Source: UBA1723 sp045629285
Lineage (GTDB): Bacteria; Bacteroidota; Bacteroidia; Bacteroidales; Paludibacteraceae
NCBI GenBank assembly: GCA_045629285.1
Contig: JAZQQY010000015.1
Coordinates: 1-64,000 of the forward strand
DNA: 64,000 nt
Direction of reading: 5' to 3'
Both the position numbers and the translations under genes were made by a program. The notes under the pieces were generated by a model that saw nothing but the letters and a program-made list of their open reading frames with translations, searched no databases and was not told where the DNA came from. Below, one piece after another: positions 34,803-43,930 of this stretch (position 1 is the stretch's first letter; each line of letters opens with the position of its first letter).

Positions 34803-36287
34803 TTAGAACTCAACCTCGAATGCAACACGACGGTTCTCAGCACGACCCTTAGCTGTCTTGTTGCTAGCTACTGGAACTGTGTCACCGTAACCTGCAGCAG
34901 CCAAACGAGACTCGTCAACACCCTTCTCAACTAGGTATGTTCTAACAGCAGCAGCACGCTCCTTAGAAAGCTGCATGTTCTTAGCTGGATCACCTACGTT
35001 GTCTGTGTGACCACCGATGTTCAACTTGTATGCTGGGTTCTCCTGCATTACCTTAACAACGTCGTCTAGGATAGCGAATGAAGTCTTTCCCTTGATCTTA
35101 GACTTACCTGTCTCGAACTGAACTCCGTTAAGAGCCTTCTTGAACAACTGCTTAACCTCAGCCTTAACCTCAGGACATCCCTTGTTCTCCTTGATACCTG
35201 GAGTCTCTGGACACTTATCCTCGTAGTCGTAGATACCATCAGCATCCTTATCTGTAGGACAACCGTTCTCGTCTACATATCCCTTAGCCTCAACTGGAGT
35301 ACCAGGACACTTATCTAGGTAATCAGCAACACCGTCACCATCTGTATCCTTTGGACATCCGTTCTCGTCAACCTCAGCCTCCTTTGGAGTATCAGGACAC
35401 TGATCTAGGTAGTCAGCTACACCGTCCTTATCTGAATCAATTGGGCAACCAAGTGAGTCAACCTGTACACCTGCTGGAGTGTTAGGACACTTGTCTAGGT
35501 AGTCAGCAACACCGTCGCCGTCTGCATCCTTAGGACATCCCTTAGCGTCAACCTCGATACCCATATTCTGAGGTGTGTTAGGACACATATCCTCCTTATC
35601 TGGAACACCATCCTTATCTGAATCCTTTGGAGAACCAAAAGCAATCTTGAATCCCAAGCTGTGCATCAACTGCTGATCCTTTGCCTTACCAGCCTCGTGA
35701 GCATCCTTATCGTCACCTAGTGTGTAACCATAACGAGCTGTGTAAGCCAATGCCAAACGCTCTGTGATTCTGAAATCACATCCAACACCACCAACAATTA
35801 CTGGATCACCTCCAGCAACACCGATGTACTTATTTGCGTCCTTCTCCATCAAATAACGGTAACCAACACCGGCAAAAATGTATGGATTGAAACGGCAAGA
35901 ATCCTTAGTGATGAACTTGAAAGCAGCTGTCAAATCTCCATAAACCTCTGACATCTTCATCTCTGGACGGTTACTATAGTTTGAACCTAGAGTGTTGTCA
36001 TCGTTGTTGTCGAACTGAACACCCTCTTTCTTTGCTCCTAGCAAACCATAAGAACCGAAGAATGCTACATCCCAACGCTTGTTCAAGAAACGGTTAACTG
36101 AGATAGCACCGTGTCCATAGAAACTATAGTTATCCTTAAGGATACCCATCATGTTAGATGCAAGCTCTCCTTCGTACTCTGTCAAACCACCGTAGACACC
36201 GATAGCCCACTGGTTAGACTCTGTCTGAGCTGTTGCAGCAGAAATTCCTGTAATTGCTGCGCATGCTAAAGTTACAATCTTTTTCAT
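34803..36287 (-). CDS. OmpA family protein with thrombospondin type 3 repeats
   Basis: The 494-residue outer-membrane protein has a signal peptide (cut near SAATAQTE), an N-terminal 8-strand-type barrel (~22-215) and five calcium-binding TSP3 repeats (~218-365; DSDKDGVPDKEDMCP, DADGDGVADYLDKCP, DSDKDGVADYLDQCP, DTDGDGVADYLDKCP and DKDADGIYDYEDKCP). The OmpA C-terminal peptidoglycan-binding domain (~385-494) has LNIGGHTDNVGDP, LSKERAAAVRTYLVEKGV and GRAENRRVAFEVEF. It links the outer membrane to the cell wall and is probably abundant. A TACATTTG -7 box is at 36330-36337. Confidence 0.95.
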   Translation of the reverse strand: MKKIVTLACAAITGISAATAQTESNQWAIGVYGGLTEYEGELASNMMGILKDNYSFYGHGAISVNRFLNKRWDVAFFGSYGLLGAKKEGVQFDNNDDNTLGSNYSNRPEMKMSEVYGDLTAAFKFITKDSCRFNPYIFAGVGYRYLMEKDANKYIGVAGGDPVIVGGVGCDFRITERLALAYTARYGYTLGDDKDAHEAGKAKDQQLMHSLGFKIAFGSPKDSDKDGVPDKEDMCPNTPQNMGIEVDAKGCPKDADGDGVADYLDKCPNTPAGVQVDSLGCPIDSDKDGVADYLDQCPDTPKEAEVDENGCPKDTDGDGVADYLDKCPGTPVEAKGYVDENGCPTDKDADGIYDYEDKCPETPGIKENKGCPEVKAEVKQLFKKALNGVQFETGKSKIKGKTSFAILDDVVKVMQENPAYKLNIGGHTDNVGDPAKNMQLSKERAAAVRTYLVEKGVDESRLAAAGYGDTVPVASNKTAKGRAENRRVAFEVEF

Positions 36288-36387
36288 CTTTTCGTGTAGA
36301 ATGAAATTTATTACTTATTTTTCTGCTTACAAATGTATAACTTTTTTAGAGTAATTTATCAAATTATAACATTTTTTTACCTTTATA

Positions 36388-38679
36388 TTAGTTTTCTATC
36401 AAACTTTCTCCAAATATCAAGAAACCAATATTAAGTCCGACACTTACATCTCTGAACGGTTTGGAATATGAGCCTACATATACTCCGGCTGTAATCAAAT
36501 CCAGCTGAAGAGCAAATGTCAACTCATTAATCAAATTCCAATCACGTGGAATAATCCTACATGTATTGAACATGTCCGTTCTTGCGAACAGGTATGATTC
36601 ATAGCGTAAATGCAACTGATTGTTGATCTTCAGTATCGGTTTCAGGCCGATTGCCGCATAGCACGGCGAACGGTAAGACGGCAATATTGTAGTCTTCGAG
36701 TGGGTTGTCGGCTCAAAGGCTGGAAGCTTGAAATAAGTTGATTTTTCGTTTCCGTTATACCCCCAATTGCTTGCCACAAATTCAATATGTGTGCCGAAAG
36801 AGAAATGCGAAGCCATATCATAGTACTTCTCATGAAATCCCTTAAACACAATATTGGTATGCCATTTAGGATCATTCGCCAACTGATACAAATCACCATC
36901 GAACGCATCCTCATACCATGTCTGCTGTTCACGCGAACGTATCAGTTGCAGACTGACTTTATGGTTCGATCCAGACGTCGAATACTGTCTGTGCGGCAAT
37001 GAATTACGGTTTGCTGTAATGCCGCTCACCCACGCTCGCATTCTTGTCATGTCTCTTTCGTCTTCGTTTTGTTTCAACCCAGTATGACGGTATTTGTCCA
37101 ATCCTAATCCGGTCCAGACCTCAATTTTTCCATGGTCTCCCAACGGGACTCCATATTTGATTTTTCCGAATGCCTCATACTTGCTTCCTTCACTTTGGGA
37201 GTCGTAATTGAAATATACTTCCTCTCCGTAATACTTAAAATTCTGGACAGCTCCATAAAGTTTCACATACATGGGCTTATCGGATGGCATATCGGCTCGC
37301 CCCATCAATTGCAAGGAAGAATAGAAATTTCCGATCTGTCCCGAACATACAATGTCAAACGGCACATGAAGGACTCCTTGATAATCAGCACCAAAATAGA
37401 GTTGATTCAACAATGCGGACGAAATGTTTCCACCGATTCCTAAAGAGAGATTGTTCTGCATCTTCATCTTCATTATCAAATCAAAATCCTTTCCATTATA
37501 CACTCCTGAAGGGTCGATCTCCTGAATACGGTGATCCGAAAGCAGGCGGAAATATCCTTTCGAAAAGTCGTCTATACTGATGCTGTCTTGCTTCTTTCCT
37601 TTTATCGATCGCAAAATATAATCCCTTTTGTTGGATTTCAAACCAGGAGTATGTATACGACGGAACGACATCGGAGGCAAACCGTTGCGATACGCGACTC
37701 TTGTCGAATCAAGGGAAGCTAAACTTTTTCGTCTGGCCACCTCTGCCTTAATCTCTGCCATGTGGGCCATACACGTGTCGTAACCGATTTGCACAAGTTC
37801 CTCAATTCTATGAAAATCAAGCAGACGCACATCATCGTACTTAAACTCAAAAATATGACCCGACTTACCTTTCGGCATCGAGAAATCCTGCTTCATAGTA
37901 ATCATGCATTCAAGCAGATCGTATAGCGACGCGGACTCATCCAACGGCGTGATATCAGATGTGACAGAGGATCCGATCACGTAGTCGGGATCAAACTCCT
38001 TAACCAACGTATGTATCGGGAAATTGTCGTAAATACCACCGTCGACAAGCAATCTGTTATCAATCTGCACGGAAGGATAGATGAACGGGAATCCCATCGT
38101 AGAGTGCATGCACTGAGTCAAATCCCCTCCCCTATGCACCACGCTCTCCTTTTTATAAATATCCGAAGCGACACATCTGAACGGAATCATGAGGCTGTCG
38201 AAATTGCCCTTACACATTGCACCTTCCCTCAAATACATCTTCATGAAAGCGAAATTCTTGTAGACAGGATTCACCAAGCTTCGCGGAAAGCGTGGTGCGA
38301 TAGCAATGGAATCGTCTATTGTGATTTTTATATTTCCAAATTCCGGCGTCGGCTCATTACGTCGGAATTTATAAGCTTTGTCGTCTGGAAGATAGAAATT
38401 TGTCCACTCCTTAAACTCATCACTGAGCAAGACAGCCTTGATTTCCTCGATTGTATAACCCATACAATATAAGGAACCTACAATAGCTCCCATCGACGTG
38501 CCAATAACATAATCTATAGGAATATCATTTTCTTCCAACGCCTTAAGCACACCGATATGTGTACCGCCACGTGCTCCGCCTCCGCTCAATGCAATACCGA
38601 TCGACTGCGAACTTGCACTCATCAGCAAAGTCGACAGCATACAGATACAGATAGCAATTCTCAAGAAAAAAGATTTCAT
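36388..38679 (-). CDS. Patatin-like phospholipase fused to outer-membrane beta barrel (PlpD-like)
   Basis: I start the gene at 38679 (MKSFFLRIAICICM), giving 763 residues with a proper signal peptide; the open frame continues upstream to 38829, but that extension includes the promoter region. Residues 28-~240 are a patatin domain: oxyanion loop SGGGARGG (~32-39), nucleophile GTSMG (60-64) and the dyad Asp in LLVDGGIYDNFP. The last ~360 residues (from ~GNISSALLNQLYFGADYQ) alternate short amphipathic strands and end in GLNIGFLIFGESLIEN, as in outer-membrane surface-antigen barrels. This matches type Vd (PlpD) autotransported lipases. Two TAATTTTG boxes lie at 38701-38708 and 38719-38726. Confidence 0.88.
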   Translation of the reverse strand: MKSFFLRIAICICMLSTLLMSASSQSIGIALSGGGARGGTHIGVLKALEENDIPIDYVIGTSMGAIVGSLYCMGYTIEEIKAVLLSDEFKEWTNFYLPDDKAYKFRRNEPTPEFGNIKITIDDSIAIAPRFPRSLVNPVYKNFAFMKMYLREGAMCKGNFDSLMIPFRCVASDIYKKESVVHRGGDLTQCMHSTMGFPFIYPSVQIDNRLLVDGGIYDNFPIHTLVKEFDPDYVIGSSVTSDITPLDESASLYDLLECMITMKQDFSMPKGKSGHIFEFKYDDVRLLDFHRIEELVQIGYDTCMAHMAEIKAEVARRKSLASLDSTRVAYRNGLPPMSFRRIHTPGLKSNKRDYILRSIKGKKQDSISIDDFSKGYFRLLSDHRIQEIDPSGVYNGKDFDLIMKMKMQNNLSLGIGGNISSALLNQLYFGADYQGVLHVPFDIVCSGQIGNFYSSLQLMGRADMPSDKPMYVKLYGAVQNFKYYGEEVYFNYDSQSEGSKYEAFGKIKYGVPLGDHGKIEVWTGLGLDKYRHTGLKQNEDERDMTRMRAWVSGITANRNSLPHRQYSTSGSNHKVSLQLIRSREQQTWYEDAFDGDLYQLANDPKWHTNIVFKGFHEKYYDMASHFSFGTHIEFVASNWGYNGNEKSTYFKLPAFEPTTHSKTTILPSYRSPCYAAIGLKPILKINNQLHLRYESYLFARTDMFNTCRIIPRDWNLINELTFALQLDLITAGVYVGSYSKPFRDVSVGLNIGFLIFGESLIEN

Positions 38680-38700
38680 AAATTGTATTGCATTAAGTCC

Positions 38701-38726
38701 CAAAATTATTGGCATCTGCAAAATTA
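38701..38726 (-). promoter_or_regulatory. Probable promoter of patatin gene, duplicated -7 box
   Basis: TAATTTTG occurs twice on the minus strand (38708-38701 and 38726-38719), 18 bases apart. No clear -33 TTTG is at the right distance for either. Confidence 0.4.
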
Positions 38727-38836
38727 TAAAATATAACACTATCGACTCTTTGATTCCGCACCTTTTGACACCACAATTTATCAACAATCCGACAAGACTT
38801 GCAACCGATGAAGTATACAAAACGACCATTTTTTCT

Positions 38837-38844
38837 TAACTTTG
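38837..38844 (+). promoter_or_regulatory. -7 box of LytTR regulator gene
   Basis: TAACTTTG lies 46 bases before the ATG at 38890. No good -33 element was found. Confidence 0.45.
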
Positions 38845-38889
38845 TGGCAGAAAATGAACAGGATATAAGAAGAAATAACTTTTGAGGCG

Positions 38890-39994
38890 ATGCAGGAAAT
38901 CAAACTACAACTAGGATGTCTAATTCTATCATTGTATAATTATAATCCGTTACACTAGATTATCCAAATATCTGGGCATTGAAAAATCTAAAGTTTTCGA
39001 GCGACTCTCCATCTTTGCAATCGTAGAGCTTTGTTTCGACGCGACTACCGCATACACGGTCAACCACTTGGATGAAATCCCAACGGTTGCAAACAACCTT
39101 CTTCATTGGGGATTCTATTTGTCGCTGATAGGATTCTGCTACTGCATACTGGAATATTTCTTCATGGCAGTACATGTCTCTATCCAAACACACAAAAAAT
39201 ACGTTATTCTCGGATTTATCCTATGTGCTGTATGTATGACGATCACTATGCCATACATGTATTATATCAAAGGCGACTACACTTGCTATTCAATGGGAAT
39301 ACCTGTCTACTTCTGTTTCGGCACAGTAGCCACAACACTTATTGCTGTTTTGATTGTTCTTATAAAAAGATGGAACAGCATAGAAGGCAGAGAAAGAGCA
39401 AACGTTATGGTCGTGTTCCTGTCGACTTTGATTATATCTGCCATCCAATTAATTTTCCCTCAGGCTTTGTTCTCTTCGCTGGTGCCGATATTCATCCTTT
39501 TGTCGGCATATATCAACCAGGAAGATCCTGTCTCTTTGTATTTGAAAAATCAACAATCAGAGTTGCAGAATGAACTTGACAGAATCAATCTTCAGTTAAG
39601 CAGAAACAAAGAAAAGGAAAAAGAGACGACTCGACAGGAATCTGCACTGTCTGCTATCACACTTTCTGGTACGACCCAAGAGAATGTGACACTTATTCCA
39701 ACTGATTTTCTTTTTGCCGAAGCTGAAGGCAACTACATATCCATCTATTATAAGAAGAATGGAAAGACTGAACGCAGACAATTGCGCCAGACCATGAAAC
39801 AACTAGCAACAGAACTGCAGGACTATCCGAAGATAATGCGAATCCACCGAGCATACCTTGTCAATCTCGATCATATCGCACATGTGGAAGGAAATAGTCA
39901 GGGCTATAAACTAAATATCGACGGCTATAACGGAGAAATCCCCGTTTCTAGAGGCTTTATCGCTGATTTCAACGAAGCTTTTGCAACAGCATAA
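38890..39994 (+). CDS. LytTR-type membrane transcriptional regulator with apparent frameshift near 38938
   Basis: The main open frame gives ~308 residues from a TTG at 39068, but coding sequence clearly continues upstream. From ATG 38890 one frame reads MQEIKLQLGCLILSLY and then stops at 38956. The +1 frame, open from 38924, continues with IIIRYTRLSKYLG and runs into the main ORF. Skipping one base near 38938 joins them into a ~367-residue protein. It has 6-7 membrane helices (to ~residue 230), a Gln/Glu-rich coil (LKNQQSELQNELDRINLQL) and a C-terminal LytTR DNA-binding domain (FAEAEGNYISIYYKKNG, KIMRIHRAYLVNLDHIA). It is either a sequencing error, a recent mutation or, less likely, programmed shifting. 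Confidence 0.8.
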
Positions 39995-40149
39995 CCTGTA
40001 AGATTCATCACAAAATCGTGCAATTCATCACACTTAATTGCCGATAATCACATAACTACCCCGTATATCCCAACTATTTGGACACTACAAAAAGCGACCG
40101 TAATATTGCAATCGAATTACTAATCAATACAAATAAAAACGATTGCGAT

Positions 40150-40506
40150 ATGAAACGCTACTTTATCTATCTAGCCATTGCGCTAACATCTGTTTTGTCA
40201 TTCAACAGTTGCATTTGCGACGACTATGACGACGATTACATTACTAACTATGTGGATATGCTTGACACTAATAAAGGGGTCGAGCGCAAATACAGATTCT
40301 TTGCCGACTGCGACTGGTACGTCGACACGGATGCCGACTGGGTAACTCCAGATAGATGGAGCGGTCATTTCGGTCATCATTCCCTTCACATCGATATCGC
40401 CAAAAACCGAAGCGATAAGGAACGAGAAGCAAAAGTTTACATCATAAAAAAATGTTCTGACGAAGAGATCGTGACGATCTATATCAGCCAACCAAGCAGA
40501 CGTTAG
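40150..40506 (+). CDS. Small BACON-like lipoprotein
   Basis: I start the gene at ATG 40150 (MKRYFIYLAIALT); the longer frame from 40078 begins at a TTG and would bury the signal peptide. The 118-residue protein has a lipobox (LSFNSC), an Asp-rich linker (CDDYDDDYITNYVDM) and one ~80-residue beta-sandwich with FFADCDWYVDTDADWVTPDRWSG (as CDWYVDTDADWV) and REAKVYIIKKCSDEEIVTIYISQ. That is the BACON/Ig-like pattern of Bacteroidota surface proteins. It follows the LytTR regulator on the same strand and is followed by a terminator. Its function is unknown. Confidence 0.75.
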   Translation: MKRYFIYLAIALTSVLSFNSCICDDYDDDYITNYVDMLDTNKGVERKYRFFADCDWYVDTDADWVTPDRWSGHFGHHSLHIDIAKNRSDKEREAKVYIIKKCSDEEIVTIYISQPSRR

Positions 40507-40531
40507 AATAAAATTTCTTCTATTATCCTCA

Positions 40532-40565
40532 AAGTTCTGTGCTTTGTCGGCACAGAACTTTTTTA
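40532..40565 (+). terminator. Terminator after BACON-like lipoprotein gene
   Basis: A perfect 11-bp stem AAGTTCTGTGC / GCACAGAACTT is followed by TTTTTT. Confidence 0.92.
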
Positions 40566-40580
40566 GGAAACACTCAAAAC

Positions 40581-40678
40581 TCAGAAAACTTTCCATGTTG
40601 TAAAAGTTTTAAAAAATGTTAAATTCCATTTTGAAGAGCATTATTTTGAAAACTTTTTTTGTTTTTTGAGTTTTCTGA
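40581..40678. promoter_or_regulatory. Possible operator repeats upstream of tetR
   Basis: TCAGAAAACT (40581-40590) is repeated inverted as AGTTTTCTGA (40669-40678), the second copy lying between the -33 and -7 boxes of the tetR promoter. A nearer palindrome AAAACTTT/AAAGTTTT (40585-40610) overlaps the first copy. These could be binding sites for the regulator; this is inference. Confidence 0.35.
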
Positions 40679-40688
40679 CATACTTTTG
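40658..40688 (+). promoter_or_regulatory. Promoter of tetR-efflux operon
   Basis: TTTG (40658-40661)-N19-TACTTTTG (40681-40688), a full consensus match. Confidence 0.8.
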
Positions 40689-40725
40689 TATCGTCTTAGT
40701 TTAATAAGTATATTATCGTACGAAA

Positions 40726-41355
40726 ATGAGTTTGATAGATTCAATAATTGAAACATCTACAGAGTTATTTGAGCATCAGGGTATTAAGGAAGTAAAGATG
40801 GACGACATCGCAGCTGCCTTAGGAATCTCCAAGCGTACACTTTATGAGACAGTACAAAGCAGGGAAGAACTTATGAAAATGTGCTACCAGCACTATGGCA
40901 AAAAAATCAGAAGTCAATTTGAGGCTATTTGCTCCAAAGAATGTTCATCCACATTTGAAAGAATATTGAGTCTGAACGAAGTTTTCATCAGAAACACCCA
41001 CTCCACACATAAATCGTTTTTGGAAGAGGTCAGAAAATTCGGTGAAAAAGACCCTAAGAGAGGAGAATACAACGAATTACAGTTCAAATACTTTGAACGT
41101 CTGTTAAGAGAGGGACAAACAAAAACCGAGACAAAAGAAGCCGAAATCCAACCAGACCTATGTCCATGTATAATGGCAAGGCTGATGGTAGCACAGTTGA
41201 AAGCGCTTGTTCAGGACCAGATGTTCAACTATTCGGAATTCTCTTTCTTCGACACATACAAGCTTTCATGGAGAATTTTCCTTAATGGTATCGCCACAGA
41301 GTATGGCAGATCGGTGATTGAAAAATGGGTCACAGCAGACTCGAACAGAATCTGA
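40726..41355 (+). CDS. TetR/AcrR family transcriptional regulator
   Basis: The 209-residue protein has an N-terminal TetR helix-turn-helix (residues ~5-50: TELFEHQGIKEVKMDDIAAAL as EHQGIKEVKMDDIA, then GISKRTLYETVQSREELM). The helical C-terminal half should be a ligand-binding and dimer domain. It is immediately upstream of tolC (38 bases) and the pump genes on the same strand, so the usual inference is a repressor of its own operon that responds to a pump substrate. The ligand is unknown. There is no terminator between it and tolC. Confidence 0.92.
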   Translation: MSLIDSIIETSTELFEHQGIKEVKMDDIAAALGISKRTLYETVQSREELMKMCYQHYGKKIRSQFEAICSKECSSTFERILSLNEVFIRNTHSTHKSFLEEVRKFGEKDPKRGEYNELQFKYFERLLREGQTKTETKEAEIQPDLCPCIMARLMVAQLKALVQDQMFNYSEFSFFDTYKLSWRIFLNGIATEYGRSVIEKWVTADSNRI

Positions 41356-41393
41356 TTTTATAGTTTACGGAAAAAAAGAAAAAATATACATAT

Positions 41394-42851
41394 ATGAAAC
41401 GAATAACACTTTCAGCCGCAGCATTAATTGCAATGCTTAGCGCCGCTCCTAGACTAGCGGCACAAGGCACAGAAAGCACACAACAGACTGCAACACACAC
41501 ACAACAGAACGACAAAAAGATGACTTTGTCGCTTCAGCAGGCCGTTGATTATGCACTTGAGCACAATCGTCAGTTGAAGAACGCATCTCTTGATGTACAG
41601 AAGGCAGAGATGCAGCGTTGGCAGACAATCGCATCTATGTTGCCACAGATAGATGCCTCATTAACTTACGTCAATATGTTCAATCAGGAACTTGACATGA
41701 GTGGTTTGATGGGCAGTTCATCACCCGCACCTGACACAACACTAATGACGCCGGAACTACTTAAACTATACAAGCAGACAACAGCCATCGATATGCTAAA
41801 GTTAAAAGCTCAGGCAGACGCATACGAGCCTACCCTTATGAACGACTATGGTCAGTTGGGAATCAATGTATCTGCCGGTCTTTCCGCTCAGGGTATCATC
41901 GGAGCGCAGATGCAGCGTATCGCCAAAGAAATCGCTAACATCAGCGTACAGAAGAGCCAGCAGGAGACTAAATATCAGGTTGAGTCGACTTATACAACCA
42001 TCCTTGCTCTTGAGGAGACGGTCCGTCTGCTTGAGACAAATATGGAAAACCTAAACAAGCTAAAGTCGATGATCGACAACGCTGTTCAGGCAGGAGTTGC
42101 AGAGCAGAATGATGCCAACCAGATCTCTATCCAGGTAGCATCGATGAAGAGTGGCATCAACACAACAAAACGTCAGATCGAGTCTCTTTACAATGCTTTG
42201 ATTCTTAACATGGGAGCAGACAGTGATGCAGAAATCACTCTTTCTCAGAAGCTTGAGGACGTAGTGAACGCAGGCACAATCATCGAATTGGTAAATTCCA
42301 ACCTTGATTTGAATCAGAACCTTGACTATCAGATGCTTTCAAAGAGCACTGAAATCACAGACAAGCAAAAGCAGATGGCGGTTGCAGCGTTTTTCCCTAC
42401 TCTTGGAGTTCAGTATAGCTATGCAAAAAAGAATTATTTTGAAGCAGAGAAGAATTTCGACATGTCGCCTAAGCATACATTAGCAGCATCTTTGCAGATT
42501 CCAATCTTCTCATCCGGAAAGAGAACTTGCGCTGTGAAGGAAGCTAAGATTGCTCAGATTGAGCAGGCTAACACTGTTGAAGATACAGAGATCGGTCTTA
42601 AGGTGAAGGAGAAGCAGTTAAAGTACAATCTTGCTTCTGCTTATGAGAACTACAACATCCAGAAGGACAACATCAACGTGATGACATCCGTGTTCGACAG
42701 CTACGGAGAAAAATACAAATACGGTCGTGCTTCAAGTATGGATTTGACTAACTCAAGTATCAACTTGACAACAGCACAGTCGAACTACATCAGTTCAGTG
42801 CTTGACATGGTAAATGCCAACATCGAGCTAAAGAAACTACTTAACAAATAA
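41394..42851 (+). CDS. TolC family outer-membrane efflux protein
   Basis: The 485-residue protein is the outer-membrane channel of the tripartite pump encoded here. It has a signal peptide (cut near RLAAQG) and two TolC-type repeats of long alpha-helical coiled-coil segments and beta strands: MTLSLQQAVDYALEHNRQL, QDNDAN-like NDANQISIQVASMKSG, AVAAFFPTLGVQYSYAKKN and the end AQSNYISSVLDMVNANIELKKLL (cited as AQSNYISSVLDMVNA). The length is normal. It lies 24 bases before the adaptor gene. Confidence 0.93.
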   Translation: MKRITLSAAALIAMLSAAPRLAAQGTESTQQTATHTQQNDKKMTLSLQQAVDYALEHNRQLKNASLDVQKAEMQRWQTIASMLPQIDASLTYVNMFNQELDMSGLMGSSSPAPDTTLMTPELLKLYKQTTAIDMLKLKAQADAYEPTLMNDYGQLGINVSAGLSAQGIIGAQMQRIAKEIANISVQKSQQETKYQVESTYTTILALEETVRLLETNMENLNKLKSMIDNAVQAGVAEQNDANQISIQVASMKSGINTTKRQIESLYNALILNMGADSDAEITLSQKLEDVVNAGTIIELVNSNLDLNQNLDYQMLSKSTEITDKQKQMAVAAFFPTLGVQYSYAKKNYFEAEKNFDMSPKHTLAASLQIPIFSSGKRTCAVKEAKIAQIEQANTVEDTEIGLKVKEKQLKYNLASAYENYNIQKDNINVMTSVFDSYGEKYKYGRASSMDLTNSSINLTTAQSNYISSVLDMVNANIELKKLLNK

Positions 42852-42875
42852 CGAAAACAAAAAAGAACTATTAAT

Positions 42876-43922
42876 ATGTACAGAAAATCTCTAATTTTCT
42901 TAGCTGCCGGCATGATCGCATTGACATCATGCGGCAAGAAAGACGACACAAAAGCAGCAAAAGGCAATAATGCTGTAGAAGTCGACTCAGTAGCGGCTCA
43001 GCTTGTACGCACAGGATTGGTGGAGAAGCGCCAGATCGAGCGTAAGCTATCTTGTTCAGCCGTACTTGACGGTTGGGAAACAGTAGCAGTGTCACCATCT
43101 GTAACTGGTATCATTGAGAAGATAAACAAGGACATCAACGACAGAGTAAACGTTGGTGAAGTTGTAGTCCACATGGATCAGACTCAGCTAAACCAGGCTA
43201 AGCTTGCTTATGCAAATATCTCTACTGAGATGAAGCGTATGGAGGCTCTACTTGCCGGCGGTAACACAACTCAGCAGCAGTTCGACGCCCTTAAGCTTCA
43301 GATGGATCAGGCAAAGCAGAATCTTGACTTCCTTGAGAAGAACACACACTTCAAGGCTCAGTGCACAGGTGTGATCACAGAGAAGAACTACGAGAGCGGT
43401 GAACTTTACAACGGAGCTCGTCCAATCTATACAATCAAGCAGATCAATGTTCTTAAGGCATTGGTAAGCATTCCAGAGTCATACATTCCAGCAATCAAGA
43501 AGGGACAGAAGATGATGTTTACATCCGACATCTACCCAGGCAAGGAGTTCGCTGGTGTAATCGACGTTGTCTACCCTACTGTAGATGCAGCGACTCACAC
43601 ATTCCAGGTTAAGGTTAAGATTCCTAACGGAAATAACGCACTTAAGCCAGGTATGTACGTTAAAACTGTTCTTGGTGTAGGTAAGGCAGAAACTATGCTT
43701 GTACCTTACATGTCAGTCCTTAAGCTTGTAGGTTCAAACAACCGTTACTTGTTCATTGCTCAGCCAGACGGAACAGCAAAGCGTATAGACGTCACTCTTG
43801 GTGACAGATTCGACGATATGGTTGAGATCATTACAGATGAAGTAAAGGCAGGTGATGCAATCGTAACTTCAGGTCAGGGTCGTTTGATCGACCGTTGTGC
43901 AATTAAAATTGTAAACGATTAA
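42876..43922 (+). CDS. RND efflux periplasmic adaptor (membrane fusion protein), lipoprotein
   Basis: The 348-residue lipoprotein (lipobox ALTSC) is the adaptor that joins the inner-membrane pump to TolC. After a short linker come the barrel-sandwich half VSPSVTGIIEKINKDINDRVNVG, cited as VSPSVTGIIEKI and DRVNVGEVV, an alpha-hairpin with LNQAKLAYANISTEMKRM as LNQAKLAYANIS, the second lipoyl half CTGVITEKNYESGELYNG, and a beta-barrel domain with PGKEFAGVIDVVYPTVD and LKPGMYVKTVLG. It lies between tolC (24 bases) and the RND gene (8 bases). Confidence 0.94.
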   Translation: MYRKSLIFLAAGMIALTSCGKKDDTKAAKGNNAVEVDSVAAQLVRTGLVEKRQIERKLSCSAVLDGWETVAVSPSVTGIIEKINKDINDRVNVGEVVVHMDQTQLNQAKLAYANISTEMKRMEALLAGGNTTQQQFDALKLQMDQAKQNLDFLEKNTHFKAQCTGVITEKNYESGELYNGARPIYTIKQINVLKALVSIPESYIPAIKKGQKMMFTSDIYPGKEFAGVIDVVYPTVDAATHTFQVKVKIPNGNNALKPGMYVKTVLGVGKAETMLVPYMSVLKLVGSNNRYLFIAQPDGTAKRIDVTLGDRFDDMVEIITDEVKAGDAIVTSGQGRLIDRCAIKIVND

Positions 43923-43930
43923 TATAAGCC

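Noticed and set aside
39068..39994. TTG at 39068 as the true start of the LytTR regulator
   Set aside because: Clear coding sequence continues upstream in the same frame to 38924 and, after a one-base shift, to an ATG at 38890.
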